From: an uncultured Lachnospiraceae bacterium
GTDB taxonomy: Bacteria > Bacillota > Clostridia > Lachnospirales > Lachnospiraceae
Assembly (NCBI GenBank): GCA_934401915.1
Contig: CAKRSV010000004.1
Location: forward strand, 186,001-250,000
Reading direction: 5' to 3'
DNA: 64,000 nt
Shown: piece after piece, positions 23,384 to 31,707 of the stretch
Layout of the letters: each line of letters opens with the position of its first letter
How positions within the stretch are numbered: position 1 is the first letter of the stretch
Program-made: the position numbers and the translations under genes
Notes under the pieces: model-generated
What the model was told of the DNA's origin: nothing
Databases searched by the model: none
What the model saw: only the letters and a program-made list of their open reading frames with translations

Positions 23384-24094
23384 TTGAAGAATATGATTAA
23401 GAAGAACCAGATGATGATCACGGCGTTAGCGATTATGATCGCGGTGGCAGGCTACCTGAATTTTGCGGGGACAAAGGTGACAGATGAGGATATCATGAGC
23501 GTCAACGGTGAGATCGCAACGGATGATTTCGGCAATATCAAGATGGATGAGGTGCAGGATACGGCGCTGCTCGATCTCTCGGATGAGGATATCGAGAAGG
23601 CACAGGGAGATATTGAAAGTCTGGACAGCGATGTGACGGTCGCACAGACCGATACAGCGGAGGAGGATCTGATGGAGGCGCTCAGCGAAGAACAGCTTCA
23701 GGAGGTGCCGGGAGAGGCAGTATTCACTTCGGCAGGCGCATCCTCTGTCCTTTCCGGGGCAAAGCTGGAGAAAGAGCAGACCAGAGCGCAGAACAAGGAA
23801 ACGCTTCTGGAGATCATCAACAATGCCAACATCGGGGAGACACAGAAGCAGGAGGCAGTGACCAGTATGATCTCCATGACCGATGTTGCGGAGAAAGAGA
23901 CAGCGGCGGAGATCCTTCTGGAAGCCAAGGGATTTGACGATGCGATCGTGAGCATCGACGGCGACAGCGTGGATGTGGTTGTCAATACAGCGGAACTGAC
24001 AGAGGCACAGCGCGCGCAGATCGAGGATATCGTGATCCGCAAGACCGGTGTCAGTGCAGACGCGATCATTATCAGTACGGTCGATGCAAATTAG
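23384..24094 (+). CDS. spoIIIAH: Stage III sporulation protein AH
   Basis: A 236-residue protein with an N-terminal membrane anchor (about residues 11-27) and a C-terminal YscJ/FliF-like domain near residues 130-236. The start is read as TTG 23384, six bases after AGGGGAG; ATG 23393 is 15 bases away. SpoIIIAH binds the forespore protein SpoIIQ to join the two membranes. A long acidic linker lies between anchor and domain. It is the last gene of the operon. Confidence 0.92.
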   Translation: MKNMIKKNQMMITALAIMIAVAGYLNFAGTKVTDEDIMSVNGEIATDDFGNIKMDEVQDTALLDLSDEDIEKAQGDIESLDSDVTVAQTDTAEEDLMEALSEEQLQEVPGEAVFTSAGASSVLSGAKLEKEQTRAQNKETLLEIINNANIGETQKQEAVTSMISMTDVAEKETAAEILLEAKGFDDAIVSIDGDSVDVVVNTAELTEAQRAQIEDIVIRKTGVSADAIIISTVDAN

Positions 24095-24114
24095 GTGCAT
24101 TTTCCGAAAGGATA

Positions 24115-24127
24115 TGTTATGATAACA
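24115..24127. promoter_or_regulatory. Perfect palindrome upstream of deoB (candidate operator)
   Basis: TGTTAT-G-ATAACA is a 13-bp perfect palindrome. It lies 77 bp before the deoB start in the spoIIIAH-deoB gap. No protein that would bind it can be named from this window. Confidence 0.35.
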
Positions 24128-24203
24128 AAGTATGGGTATTTGTCCCAGCAATCGAAAAAAGAGAGATTTCAATGCGAATGACAGATAGAGGAGGAAGCAA
24201 AGG

Positions 24204-25355
24204 ATGAAGAGAGTTTTTCTGATCGTGTTAGACAGCTTTGGCATCGGGGAGATGGAGGATGCCGCAGACTACGGAGACAAAGGAACCAGTACGATCGGTT
24301 CGGTGTCCAAAAGCCCCGAGTTCGCCATGCCGAATATGGGAGCGATGGGTCTGTTCAATCTGGACGGCGTGACCTGCGGTACGCCGGTGAAGGAGCCGAC
24401 CGCGAGGATCGCGCGTATGAAAGAGGCGTCGAGGGGGAAAGATACAACGATAGGACACTGGGAAATCGCGGGCGTGCTGTCCAAACAGCCGCTGCCGACC
24501 TATCCGAACGGATTCCCGCAGGAGATCCTGGACGCATTTTCAGAGGCGACGGGAAGAGGGATCCTGTGCAACAAGCCGTATTCGGGGACAGAGGTTATCA
24601 AGGATTACGGAGATGAGCATATAAAGACCGGAAAGTTGATCGTCTATACGTCAGCGGACAGCGTATTCCAGATCGCGGCGCATGAGGATGTGGTTCCGGT
24701 GGAAACTTTGTATGAGTACTGCCGCAAGGCAAGAGCCATCCTGCAGGGAGAGCATGGCGTGGGAAGAGTGATCGCAAGACCGTTTATCGGTACGAGCGGA
24801 AACTATACCAGAACGCCCAAGAGACACGACTTCTCTCTGGAGCCGCCGGCAGTCACGATGCTTGACCAGCTCAAGGACGCCGGAAAGGCAGTGATCTCCG
24901 TCGGAAAGATCAAAGACATTTTTGCGGGACGGGGAATCACCGATTTTGTATATACCAAGGGAAATGAAGAGGGCATTGAAAGGACGCTGGAATATCTGGA
25001 TCAGGACTTTGAAGGACTCTGCTTCATCAATCTGGTTGATTTTGATATGCTCTATGGACACCGCAACGATGTGGACGGCTATGCGAAGGCTCTTTCTTAT
25101 TTTGACAGCAAGCTGCCGAAAATGCTCGGGAAGCTGCGCAGGGACGACATTCTGATGATCACGGCAGATCACGGCTGCGATCCTGGCTATACGGTTTCGA
25201 CGGATCACTCGAGAGAGCACACGCCTTTCCTTATGTACGGAGAGGGAGTACAGCCTGCCAACCTTGGAACGAGACAGACCTTTGCGGATATCGGCGCGAC
25301 GGTGCTCGATTATTTCGGCATCCGTCCGGAGTTTGCAGGAACATCCATGCTGTAA
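24204..25355 (+). CDS. deoB: Phosphopentomutase
   Basis: Interconverts (deoxy)ribose-1-phosphate and (deoxy)ribose-5-phosphate in nucleoside salvage. The 383-residue protein has the alkaline-phosphatase-superfamily metal and nucleophile motifs: FLIVLDSFGIGEM at the N-terminus with the first metal Asp, DKGTSTIG and GKDTTIGHWE with the phosphorylated Thr, and ITADHGCDPGY plus STDHSREHTP at the C-terminus. The ATG follows GAGGAGG. No nucleoside phosphorylase is adjacent. Confidence 0.96.
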   Translation: MKRVFLIVLDSFGIGEMEDAADYGDKGTSTIGSVSKSPEFAMPNMGAMGLFNLDGVTCGTPVKEPTARIARMKEASRGKDTTIGHWEIAGVLSKQPLPTYPNGFPQEILDAFSEATGRGILCNKPYSGTEVIKDYGDEHIKTGKLIVYTSADSVFQIAAHEDVVPVETLYEYCRKARAILQGEHGVGRVIARPFIGTSGNYTRTPKRHDFSLEPPAVTMLDQLKDAGKAVISVGKIKDIFAGRGITDFVYTKGNEEGIERTLEYLDQDFEGLCFINLVDFDMLYGHRNDVDGYAKALSYFDSKLPKMLGKLRRDDILMITADHGCDPGYTVSTDHSREHTPFLMYGEGVQPANLGTRQTFADIGATVLDYFGIRPEFAGTSML

Positions 25356-25388
25356 GGCACGGAGTAATATATTTTGGAGGATAAAAAC

Positions 25389-26981
25389 GTGGGCAACTAT
25401 GCGGATGAAATTAACAAAAGAAGGACTTTTGCCATCATATCCCACCCGGATGCGGGTAAGACCACACTGACAGAAAAATTTCTGCTCTACGGCGGAGCGA
25501 TCAATCTGGCGGGAAGCGTTAAGGGAAAGGCGACGGCGAGACATGCCGTGTCAGACTGGATGGAGATTGAAAAGGAGAGAGGTATCTCGGTAACCTCTTC
25601 CGTATTGCAGTTTGAGTATGACAATTTCTGTATCAATATCCTGGATACCCCGGGACATCAGGATTTCTCGGAGGATACCTACCGTACGCTGATGGCGGCG
25701 GACTCGGCGGTCATGGTCATCGACGCGTCGAAGGGTGTGGAGGCGCAGACCAGGAAGCTGTTCAAGGTCTGTGTGATGCGCCATATTCCGATCTTTACCT
25801 TTATTAATAAGATGGACCGGGATGCGAACGACACCTTCGCCCTGCTGGACGAGATCGAGAAGGAGCTTGGCATTGCGACCTGCCCGATCAACTGGCCGAT
25901 CGGCTCCGGGAAGAATTTCAAGGGCGTGTATGAGCGGGAGAGCAAATGTGTGATCACCTATTCGGATACCGAAAAGGGAACGAAGGAGGGACATGCGACC
26001 AGAATCCCTCTCTCCGAGGAGAATACCCTCAGACAAGCCATCAGCGATGCGTTCTATGAGCAGCTGACAGACGAGATCGAACTGCTGGACGGCGCGAGCG
26101 CCGAGTATGACCTGGACGAGATCCAGGCGGGAGATCTGACGCCGGTATTTTTCGGATCAGCGCTCACGAACTTTGGCGTTGAGATCTTTCTGCAGCACTT
26201 TTTGAAGATGACGACGACGCCCCTGCCGAGAAAGGCAGATATCGGGCTGATCGATCCGGTGGAACACTCTTTTTCCGCTTTTGTGTTCAAGATCCAGGCG
26301 AACATGAACAAGGCGCACAGGGACAGGGTCGCTTTTATGCGGATCTGCTCCGGACGGTTTGACGCAGGCGAGGAAGTGAAGCATGTGCAGAGCGGTAAGG
26401 TGATGCGTCTGTCGCAGCCGCAGCAGATCATGGCGGATGAGAGGAAGATCCTGAACGAGGCGTATGCGGGAGATATCATCGGCGTCTTCGATCCGGGCAT
26501 TTTTTCCATCGGCGATACGATCTGTATGCCGAAGGAACAGTTCCGCTATGAGGGAATCCCGACCTTTGCACCGGAACATTTTGCAAGGGTGCGCCAGATG
26601 GACACCATGAAAAGAAAACAATTTGTGAAAGGAATCACACAGATCGCGCAGGAGGGAGCAATCCAGATCTTCCAGGAATTTAACACGGGAATGGAAGAGA
26701 TCATCGTCGGCGTGGTCGGCGTTCTGCAGTTTGATGTGTTGAAGTATCGTCTTGAGAATGAGTATAATGTGGAGATCCGGCTTGAGAATCTGCCTTACGA
26801 GTATATCCGCTGGATCGAAAACAAGGATATCGATCTCAATAAGCTGACGGGTACTTCGGATATGAAGAAGATCAAAGACCTGAAAGACAATCCGCTGCTT
26901 CTGTTTGTAAACCAGTGGAGCATCGGGATGACGGAAGAGCGGAATCCGGGACTGGTACTGTCTGAGTTCGGAAGAAACTGA
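25389..26981 (+). CDS. prfC: Peptide chain release factor 3
   Basis: A 530-residue translational GTPase that recycles RF1/RF2 from the ribosome. The start is taken as GTG 25389, eight bases after GGAGG; a TTG at 25374 is in frame but overlaps that ribosome site. G1 is SHPDAGKTTLTEK, G3 DTPGHQDF and G4 NKMDRD. The C-terminal part carries the RF3-type MKRKQFVKGITQIAQEGA. It lies 33 nt after deoB. Confidence 0.95.
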   Translation: MGNYADEINKRRTFAIISHPDAGKTTLTEKFLLYGGAINLAGSVKGKATARHAVSDWMEIEKERGISVTSSVLQFEYDNFCINILDTPGHQDFSEDTYRTLMAADSAVMVIDASKGVEAQTRKLFKVCVMRHIPIFTFINKMDRDANDTFALLDEIEKELGIATCPINWPIGSGKNFKGVYERESKCVITYSDTEKGTKEGHATRIPLSEENTLRQAISDAFYEQLTDEIELLDGASAEYDLDEIQAGDLTPVFFGSALTNFGVEIFLQHFLKMTTTPLPRKADIGLIDPVEHSFSAFVFKIQANMNKAHRDRVAFMRICSGRFDAGEEVKHVQSGKVMRLSQPQQIMADERKILNEAYAGDIIGVFDPGIFSIGDTICMPKEQFRYEGIPTFAPEHFARVRQMDTMKRKQFVKGITQIAQEGAIQIFQEFNTGMEEIIVGVVGVLQFDVLKYRLENEYNVEIRLENLPYEYIRWIENKDIDLNKLTGTSDMKKIKDLKDNPLLLFVNQWSIGMTEERNPGLVLSEFGRN

Positions 26982-27056
26982 CGTCCTGCTGATTTCCTGC
27001 GGTGGACAGGCTCAAAGATCTGCTCTCTGTGCGGGTGTGATGTGGGATCATAAGGT

Positions 27057-28250
27057 ATGAAGAAGATAGGGATACTGCTGATCAGTATGCTGACGATCAC
27101 CGGCTGTCTGGTGTATGCCAGAGAGAGGGCTGCCTGCCAGCAAAAGGAAAAATATATCCAGGAAGAGTTTGCATCCGGTGGGATCTACGATGCGGTGGAG
27201 GGACAGCTCCTCCAGAGGGAGCAGGAAACAGCGGGAAGGCTTTCCGAAACGTGCTATGCCTATTCGATGCTTCCGGTGACACAGCAGCAGCTCTACCTTG
27301 AAATTCTGGATGCGCTCACGGAATTTCGTGAGGACGTGAGGCTGTCGAGCTGCGATACGGAGGAAATATCGAAGGTATTCCAGTGCGTGATGAACGATCA
27401 CCCGGAAATATTTTATGTGGACGGTTACACCTACACCGAGTATACGCTGGGGGAGAAACTGCGGAAAATCACTTTCAGCGGAGTCTATCTTATGGATAAC
27501 GACGAGGTTCTGCGCACGCAGAGAAAGATAGACCGGTACGTGGAGGAATGTCTGGGCGGTATAGCGCTGGATGCGGATGAGTACGAGAAGGTAAAATATA
27601 TTTACGAATATCTGATCAGCCACACAGAGTATGACGGGACAGCGCAGGATAATCAGAATATCTGCTCGGTTTTCCTGCGGGGAAGATCCGTGTGCCAGGG
27701 CTATGCCAAGGCCATGCAGTACCTTTTGCAGAAAGCGGGAGTCTATTCTACGCTGGTGCTGGGCAGAGTTATCAACGGCGATTCGCATGCGTGGAACCTT
27801 GTCCGGATCGACGGAGAATTCTATTATGTGGATGTGACCTGGGGAGATGCGTCTTATCAGACTTCCGGACAGGAAAGTTCCGGGGAGCGGAAGATGCCGG
27901 CGATCAACTATGATTATCTCTGCGTCACGACGAAACAACTGGAAATGACGCACCAGATCGACAATGTGGCAGCCATGCCACAGTGCGACAGCATGGATGC
28001 AAACTATTATGTGAGAGAGGGCGTGTATTTTACCGAGATGGAAGAAGAACGGCTGCAGGAGATATTCCGGAACGCGCTGGATGCGGGGGATACTTACATC
28101 ACGCTCAAGTGCGCGTCGCAGGACGCGTATCAGCAGATGCGGGAAAGCCTGATCGACGAGCAGAAGATCTTCCGGTATCTGGATATTTCCGGAGAGAGCG
28201 TGTCCTATTCGGAAAACGAGAAGCAGTACAGCATGAGCTTTTGGCTGTGA
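27057..28250 (+). CDS. Transglutaminase-like lipoprotein
   Basis: A 397-residue probable lipoprotein: a short hydrophobic signal ends in the lipobox TITGC near residue 20. A transglutaminase-like protease fold occupies the middle, with the catalytic triad readable as Cys in VCQGYAKAM (about residue 213), His in GDSHAWN (about 243) and Asp in YVDVTWGD (about 258). Such surface proteins are probable cysteine proteases or amidases; substrates are unknown. The last ~100 residues have no recognised domain. It is convergent with nothing and precedes the asp23 unit. Confidence 0.85.
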   Translation: MKKIGILLISMLTITGCLVYARERAACQQKEKYIQEEFASGGIYDAVEGQLLQREQETAGRLSETCYAYSMLPVTQQQLYLEILDALTEFREDVRLSSCDTEEISKVFQCVMNDHPEIFYVDGYTYTEYTLGEKLRKITFSGVYLMDNDEVLRTQRKIDRYVEECLGGIALDADEYEKVKYIYEYLISHTEYDGTAQDNQNICSVFLRGRSVCQGYAKAMQYLLQKAGVYSTLVLGRVINGDSHAWNLVRIDGEFYYVDVTWGDASYQTSGQESSGERKMPAINYDYLCVTTKQLEMTHQIDNVAAMPQCDSMDANYYVREGVYFTEMEEERLQEIFRNALDAGDTYITLKCASQDAYQQMRESLIDEQKIFRYLDISGESVSYSENEKQYSMSFWL

Positions 28251-28344
28251 CGGATTTGGACTAGGCAAGAAACGGAAATTTTGGTATACTTAACGCAAAC
28301 TAGGTATGTAATGCGCAAAAGCGTGCGCGGAAATGAGGAAAGAT

Positions 28345-28734
28345 ATGGAACAGGAATTAGGAAAAAACACGTATGTACTTCAGGAAGATGAAAAGATCGG
28401 TTCCGTTAAGATAGCCGACGATGTGGTAGCGATGATCGCCGCGCTGGCAGCAACCGAGGTCGACGGCGTGGCAGCCATGGCAGGAAACATGACGAACGAG
28501 CTGCTCAGCCGCGTTGGCGTCAGGAATCTTGCAAAGGGCGCGAAGGTGGAAGTCCTGAATAAGAAGGTAAAGGTTGATATCGCCATTACGGTGGAGTACG
28601 GCTACAATATCCCGTCCACCTGCCAGAGCGTACAGACCAAGGTAAAAAATGCGATCGAAAACATGACCGGACTTGAGGTGACAGATGTCAACATCCGCAT
28701 TGCCGGTATCAGTTTTTCCAAGCAGAATCAATAA
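28345..28734 (+). CDS. Asp23/Gls24 family envelope stress protein
   Basis: A 129-residue protein from ATG 28345, which has GAGGAA just upstream; an in-frame ATG at 28333 is the alternative. The family core is KIADDVVAMIAALAATEVDG through KVKVDIAITVEYGYNIPSTC. Bacillus YqhY is the homologue and occupies the same place ahead of nusB. It is thought to link envelope stress and lipid supply, but no enzymatic activity is known. Confidence 0.9.
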   Translation: MEQELGKNTYVLQEDEKIGSVKIADDVVAMIAALAATEVDGVAAMAGNMTNELLSRVGVRNLAKGAKVEVLNKKVKVDIAITVEYGYNIPSTCQSVQTKVKNAIENMTGLEVTDVNIRIAGISFSKQNQ

Positions 28735-28757
28735 AACGAATGAGAACAGGTGTAGTT

Positions 28758-29153
28758 ATGAGCAGAAGAGAGTTACGCGAGCAGATATTTAAGCTGTTGT
28801 TCCGCGTGGAATTTAACAGCGCAGAGGAGATGCCGGAGCAGGAAAGGCTCTTCTTTGACGATGAAGAGGCCGCCAAAGAAAAGGATGCAGAATATGTATC
28901 CGAAAAGTATCAGAAGATACAGGAAAAGCTGCCGCAGATCGACGAGATGATCAACGAGAAGGCGGAGAAGTGGGATACGGCGAGAATGAGCAAGGTGGAT
29001 CTCACGATCCTGAGACTTGCCGTCTATGAGATCATGTTCGACGACAGTGTGCCGACCGGCGTTGCGATCAACGAGGCGGTGGAGCTTGCCAAGAAATTCG
29101 GACAGGATGCTTCTTTTTCGTTTGTAAACGGGATTTTGGCAAAGTTTGCCTGA
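28758..29153 (+). CDS. nusB: Transcription antitermination factor NusB
   Basis: A 131-residue all-helical RNA-binding protein; the ATG at 28758 (MSRRELREQ) is the family start, with AGGTG upstream. The ending KKFGQDASFSFVNGILAKF is the strongly conserved NusB C-terminus. With NusE it binds boxA RNA and allows antitermination in rRNA operons. It is followed by xseA, the common Firmicute order. Confidence 0.94.
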   Translation: MSRRELREQIFKLLFRVEFNSAEEMPEQERLFFDDEEAAKEKDAEYVSEKYQKIQEKLPQIDEMINEKAEKWDTARMSKVDLTILRLAVYEIMFDDSVPTGVAINEAVELAKKFGQDASFSFVNGILAKFA

Positions 29154-29216
29154 AGAAGTTTCCACGGGTGCCCTGTGTGACAGAAAGCGCGGAGCGCCCG
29201 CAGTGAGTATGGTGAG

Positions 29217-30458
29217 ATGCAGAATATATATACAGTTGCACAGGTTAATTCTTATATCAAAAATATGTTCACGCAGGATTTTGTGTTGCAGTCTCTCTCA
29301 GTAAAGGGGGAGGTCAGTAACTGCAAGTATCATCCTTCTGGACATATTTATTTTACATTAAAGGACGAGAAAGGCAGCATAGCGTGTGTGATGTTCGCCT
29401 CCAGCAGGAAAGGACTCGGATTCCGGCTGACGGAGGGACAGCAGATCGTGGTAAACGGCACGGTCGACGTCTACGAAAGAGACGGGAGATACCAGCTCTA
29501 TGCAAAGCAGATAAAGCTCGACGGAGCGGGCGCTTTGTATGAGCGCTACGAACAGCTGAAGAGAGAGCTGGAAGAGCGCGGCATGTTTGCGGAGCAGTAC
29601 AAACAGCCTATCCCGCGTTATATCCGGACTCTTGGTGTGGTGACGGCGTCGACCGGCGCGGCAGTCCGGGATATCATCAATATCTCCAGAAGAAGAAATC
29701 CTTATGTGCAGATTCTTCTGTACCCGGCTATCGTGCAGGGAGCGGAGGCGCCAGCCAGTATTGTGAACGGGATCCATGCGCTGGGAAAAAGAGGTGTTGA
29801 CACGATCATCGTCGGGCGCGGAGGCGGTTCGATCGAGGATCTGTGGGCCTTCAATGAGGAGATCGTGGCGCAGGCAATCTTTGACTGCGACGTACCGGTC
29901 ATATCGGCAGTCGGGCATGAGACGGATGTAACGATAGCCGATTTTGTGGCAGATCTGCGTGCACCGACGCCTTCGGCAGCGGCGGAGCTGGCAGTATGCG
30001 ATGTGGAGCAGCTTGACGAGAAGATCAACGACTATGCCGCGACGCTGCAGCATTTGCAGAGGAGGATCATCCAGCAGTACCGAAGCCGCTGTGAGAACTA
30101 TGCCGTGCAGCTGCGATACGTCAGTCCAGTGAACCGCATCCGGCGGAAACGGGATATGGCGCTCGCCTATGAAGAGCAGCTTGGAAGGCTGATGGAGAGA
30201 AAGATTTCAGACAAGAGACACCAGCTTGCACTGCTGATCGAACAGCTCAAAGGGCTTTCCCCGCTGGATAAGCTGAACCAAGGCTATGCATACGTGGCAG
30301 ATGCAGATGGAAACACCCTGACGTCTGTGCAGAAAGTCAGACCGGGAGATCCTGTGCAGATCTATGTGAAGGATGGCAGGATAAATGCCAGCGTGGAGAA
30401 GATCAGCAGGGAACCGGTGCTTTTGGAACAGGACGGGGGACGAAAGGCCATAGAATAG
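29217..30458 (+). CDS. xseA: Exodeoxyribonuclease VII large subunit
   Basis: A 413-residue subunit with an N-terminal OB fold (about residues 3-100, SLSVKGEVSNCKYHPSGHIY) and the catalytic domain with VGRGGGSIEDLWAFNEE near residue 198 and AVGHETDVTIADFVAD after it. ExoVII degrades single-stranded DNA to oligonucleotides. The C-terminal helical arm binds XseB, encoded 60 nt downstream. Confidence 0.95.
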   Translation: MQNIYTVAQVNSYIKNMFTQDFVLQSLSVKGEVSNCKYHPSGHIYFTLKDEKGSIACVMFASSRKGLGFRLTEGQQIVVNGTVDVYERDGRYQLYAKQIKLDGAGALYERYEQLKRELEERGMFAEQYKQPIPRYIRTLGVVTASTGAAVRDIINISRRRNPYVQILLYPAIVQGAEAPASIVNGIHALGKRGVDTIIVGRGGGSIEDLWAFNEEIVAQAIFDCDVPVISAVGHETDVTIADFVADLRAPTPSAAAELAVCDVEQLDEKINDYAATLQHLQRRIIQQYRSRCENYAVQLRYVSPVNRIRRKRDMALAYEEQLGRLMERKISDKRHQLALLIEQLKGLSPLDKLNQGYAYVADADGNTLTSVQKVRPGDPVQIYVKDGRINASVEKISREPVLLEQDGGRKAIE

Positions 30459-30518
30459 CCGGGAGAACAGTCACAGCGGCGCTATGGCGGCGTGACCGGC
30501 TCAGAAATGGAGATTTGG

Positions 30519-30743
30519 ATGGAGACAGAAAAGATGGAAGAAAAAGAGCTCACCCTGGAGGAAGCGTTTGCTGAGATCGAGCAGGTGATCGAACAGCTTG
30601 AGACGGAGGAGATCACGCTGGAGGACTCTTTCCGGGAGTACAGCCGGGGGATGGAGCTTTTGAAATACTGCAACCAGTCGATCGACAGAGTGGAAAAGAA
30701 GGTACTGATGATCAATGAAGAAGGTGGACTCGATGAATTTTAA
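30519..30743 (+). CDS. xseB: Exodeoxyribonuclease VII small subunit
   Basis: A 74-residue helical protein. ATG 30519 is six bases after GGAG; the frame is open 27 nt further upstream. LTLEEAFAEIEQVIEQLE and LEDSFREYSRGMELLKYCN are typical of XseB, which coats the arms of XseA. Its 3' end overlaps the ispA-type gene. Confidence 0.93.
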   Translation: METEKMEEKELTLEEAFAEIEQVIEQLETEEITLEDSFREYSRGMELLKYCNQSIDRVEKKVLMINEEGGLDEF

Positions 30744-31635
30744 AGACGAATTAAAAGCCAGAACAGAGCGTGTAGAAAAAATTTTGAAAAAGTTCCTGCC
30801 TGCGGAGGAGGGTTACCAGAAAAAGGTGATCGAGGCGATGAACTACTCGATCCTCGCGGGCGGAAAACGGATCCGTCCGGTACTGATGGCGGAGACGGCG
30901 CAGCTTTTTTCGGAAAAAGCGACCGGACTGGAATATTTTATGGCAGCGATAGAGATGATACATAATTATTCCCTCGTGCACGACGACCTCCCGGCTATGG
31001 ACAATGACGAGTACCGGAGAGGCAGAAAGACGACGCATGTCGTGTACGGAGAGGGCATGGCGGTCCTCGCGGGCGACGGACTGCTGAACTATGCGTTTGA
31101 GACGGCAGCCAGGGCGTTTGACGAGGCGCAGACACCGGAAGATTACCGGAGGATCGCGAAGGCGATGCAGATCCTTGGCGGCAAAGCCGGCATATACGGT
31201 ATGATCGGGGGACAGTGCGCCGATCTGGAGGCAGAAGAGAAGGGCGATCAGGTTACGGAGGACGAGCTTCTTTTCATCGACGAGAACAAAACAGCGGCGC
31301 TGATCGAGAGCGCCATGACCATCGGGGCGGTACTTGCCGGGGCGGATGAGGAGCAGATCCGCGTGGTGGAAAAGTGCGCGTCCGATATCGGCATCGCATT
31401 TCAGATCCAGGATGACATTCTGGATGTGACAAGCAGCCTGGAAGTGCTGGGAAAGCCGATCGGCAGTGATGAGCGGAATCACAAGCTCACCTATGTGGCG
31501 CTGCACGGACTGGAGGAGTCAAAGAAGCAGGTGGAAGAGATTTCCCGCGAGGCGGTTGCGGCGTTATCCTCTTTCCAGAGCAGGAATCCTTTTCTGGAGG
31601 AATTGATCCTGCAGCTTATTTCCAGGGAAAAATAA
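30733..31635 (+). CDS. ispA: Geranylgeranyl/farnesyl diphosphate synthase (polyprenyl synthetase)
   Basis: A ~300-residue prenyltransferase that condenses IPP with DMAPP/GPP. The first Asp-rich motif is HDDLPAMDNDEYRRG (about residues 83-97) and the second DDILDVTSSLEVLGKPIGSD near residue 226. The ATG at 30733 follows AAGGTGG; ATG 30715 is in frame and overlaps xseB further. It directly precedes dxs, so substrate supply and chain elongation of isoprenoids are cotranscribed. Confidence 0.93.
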   Translation: MNFKDELKARTERVEKILKKFLPAEEGYQKKVIEAMNYSILAGGKRIRPVLMAETAQLFSEKATGLEYFMAAIEMIHNYSLVHDDLPAMDNDEYRRGRKTTHVVYGEGMAVLAGDGLLNYAFETAARAFDEAQTPEDYRRIAKAMQILGGKAGIYGMIGGQCADLEAEEKGDQVTEDELLFIDENKTAALIESAMTIGAVLAGADEEQIRVVEKCASDIGIAFQIQDDILDVTSSLEVLGKPIGSDERNHKLTYVALHGLEESKKQVEEISREAVAALSSFQSRNPFLEELILQLISREK

Positions 31636-31707
31636 CAGATGACGCGCCCGGGCGGGTATGACGCAAAGCAGCGGACCCGGGGCGGTTGTCGGAGAGAAAA
31701 GAAAGGC

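Noticed and set aside
27048..28268. A 406-codon open frame antisense to the transglutaminase-like gene.
   Set aside because: It mirrors the sense gene almost end to end, has no ribosome site or family motif, and reflects codon bias. The sense frame has a lipobox and a catalytic triad.
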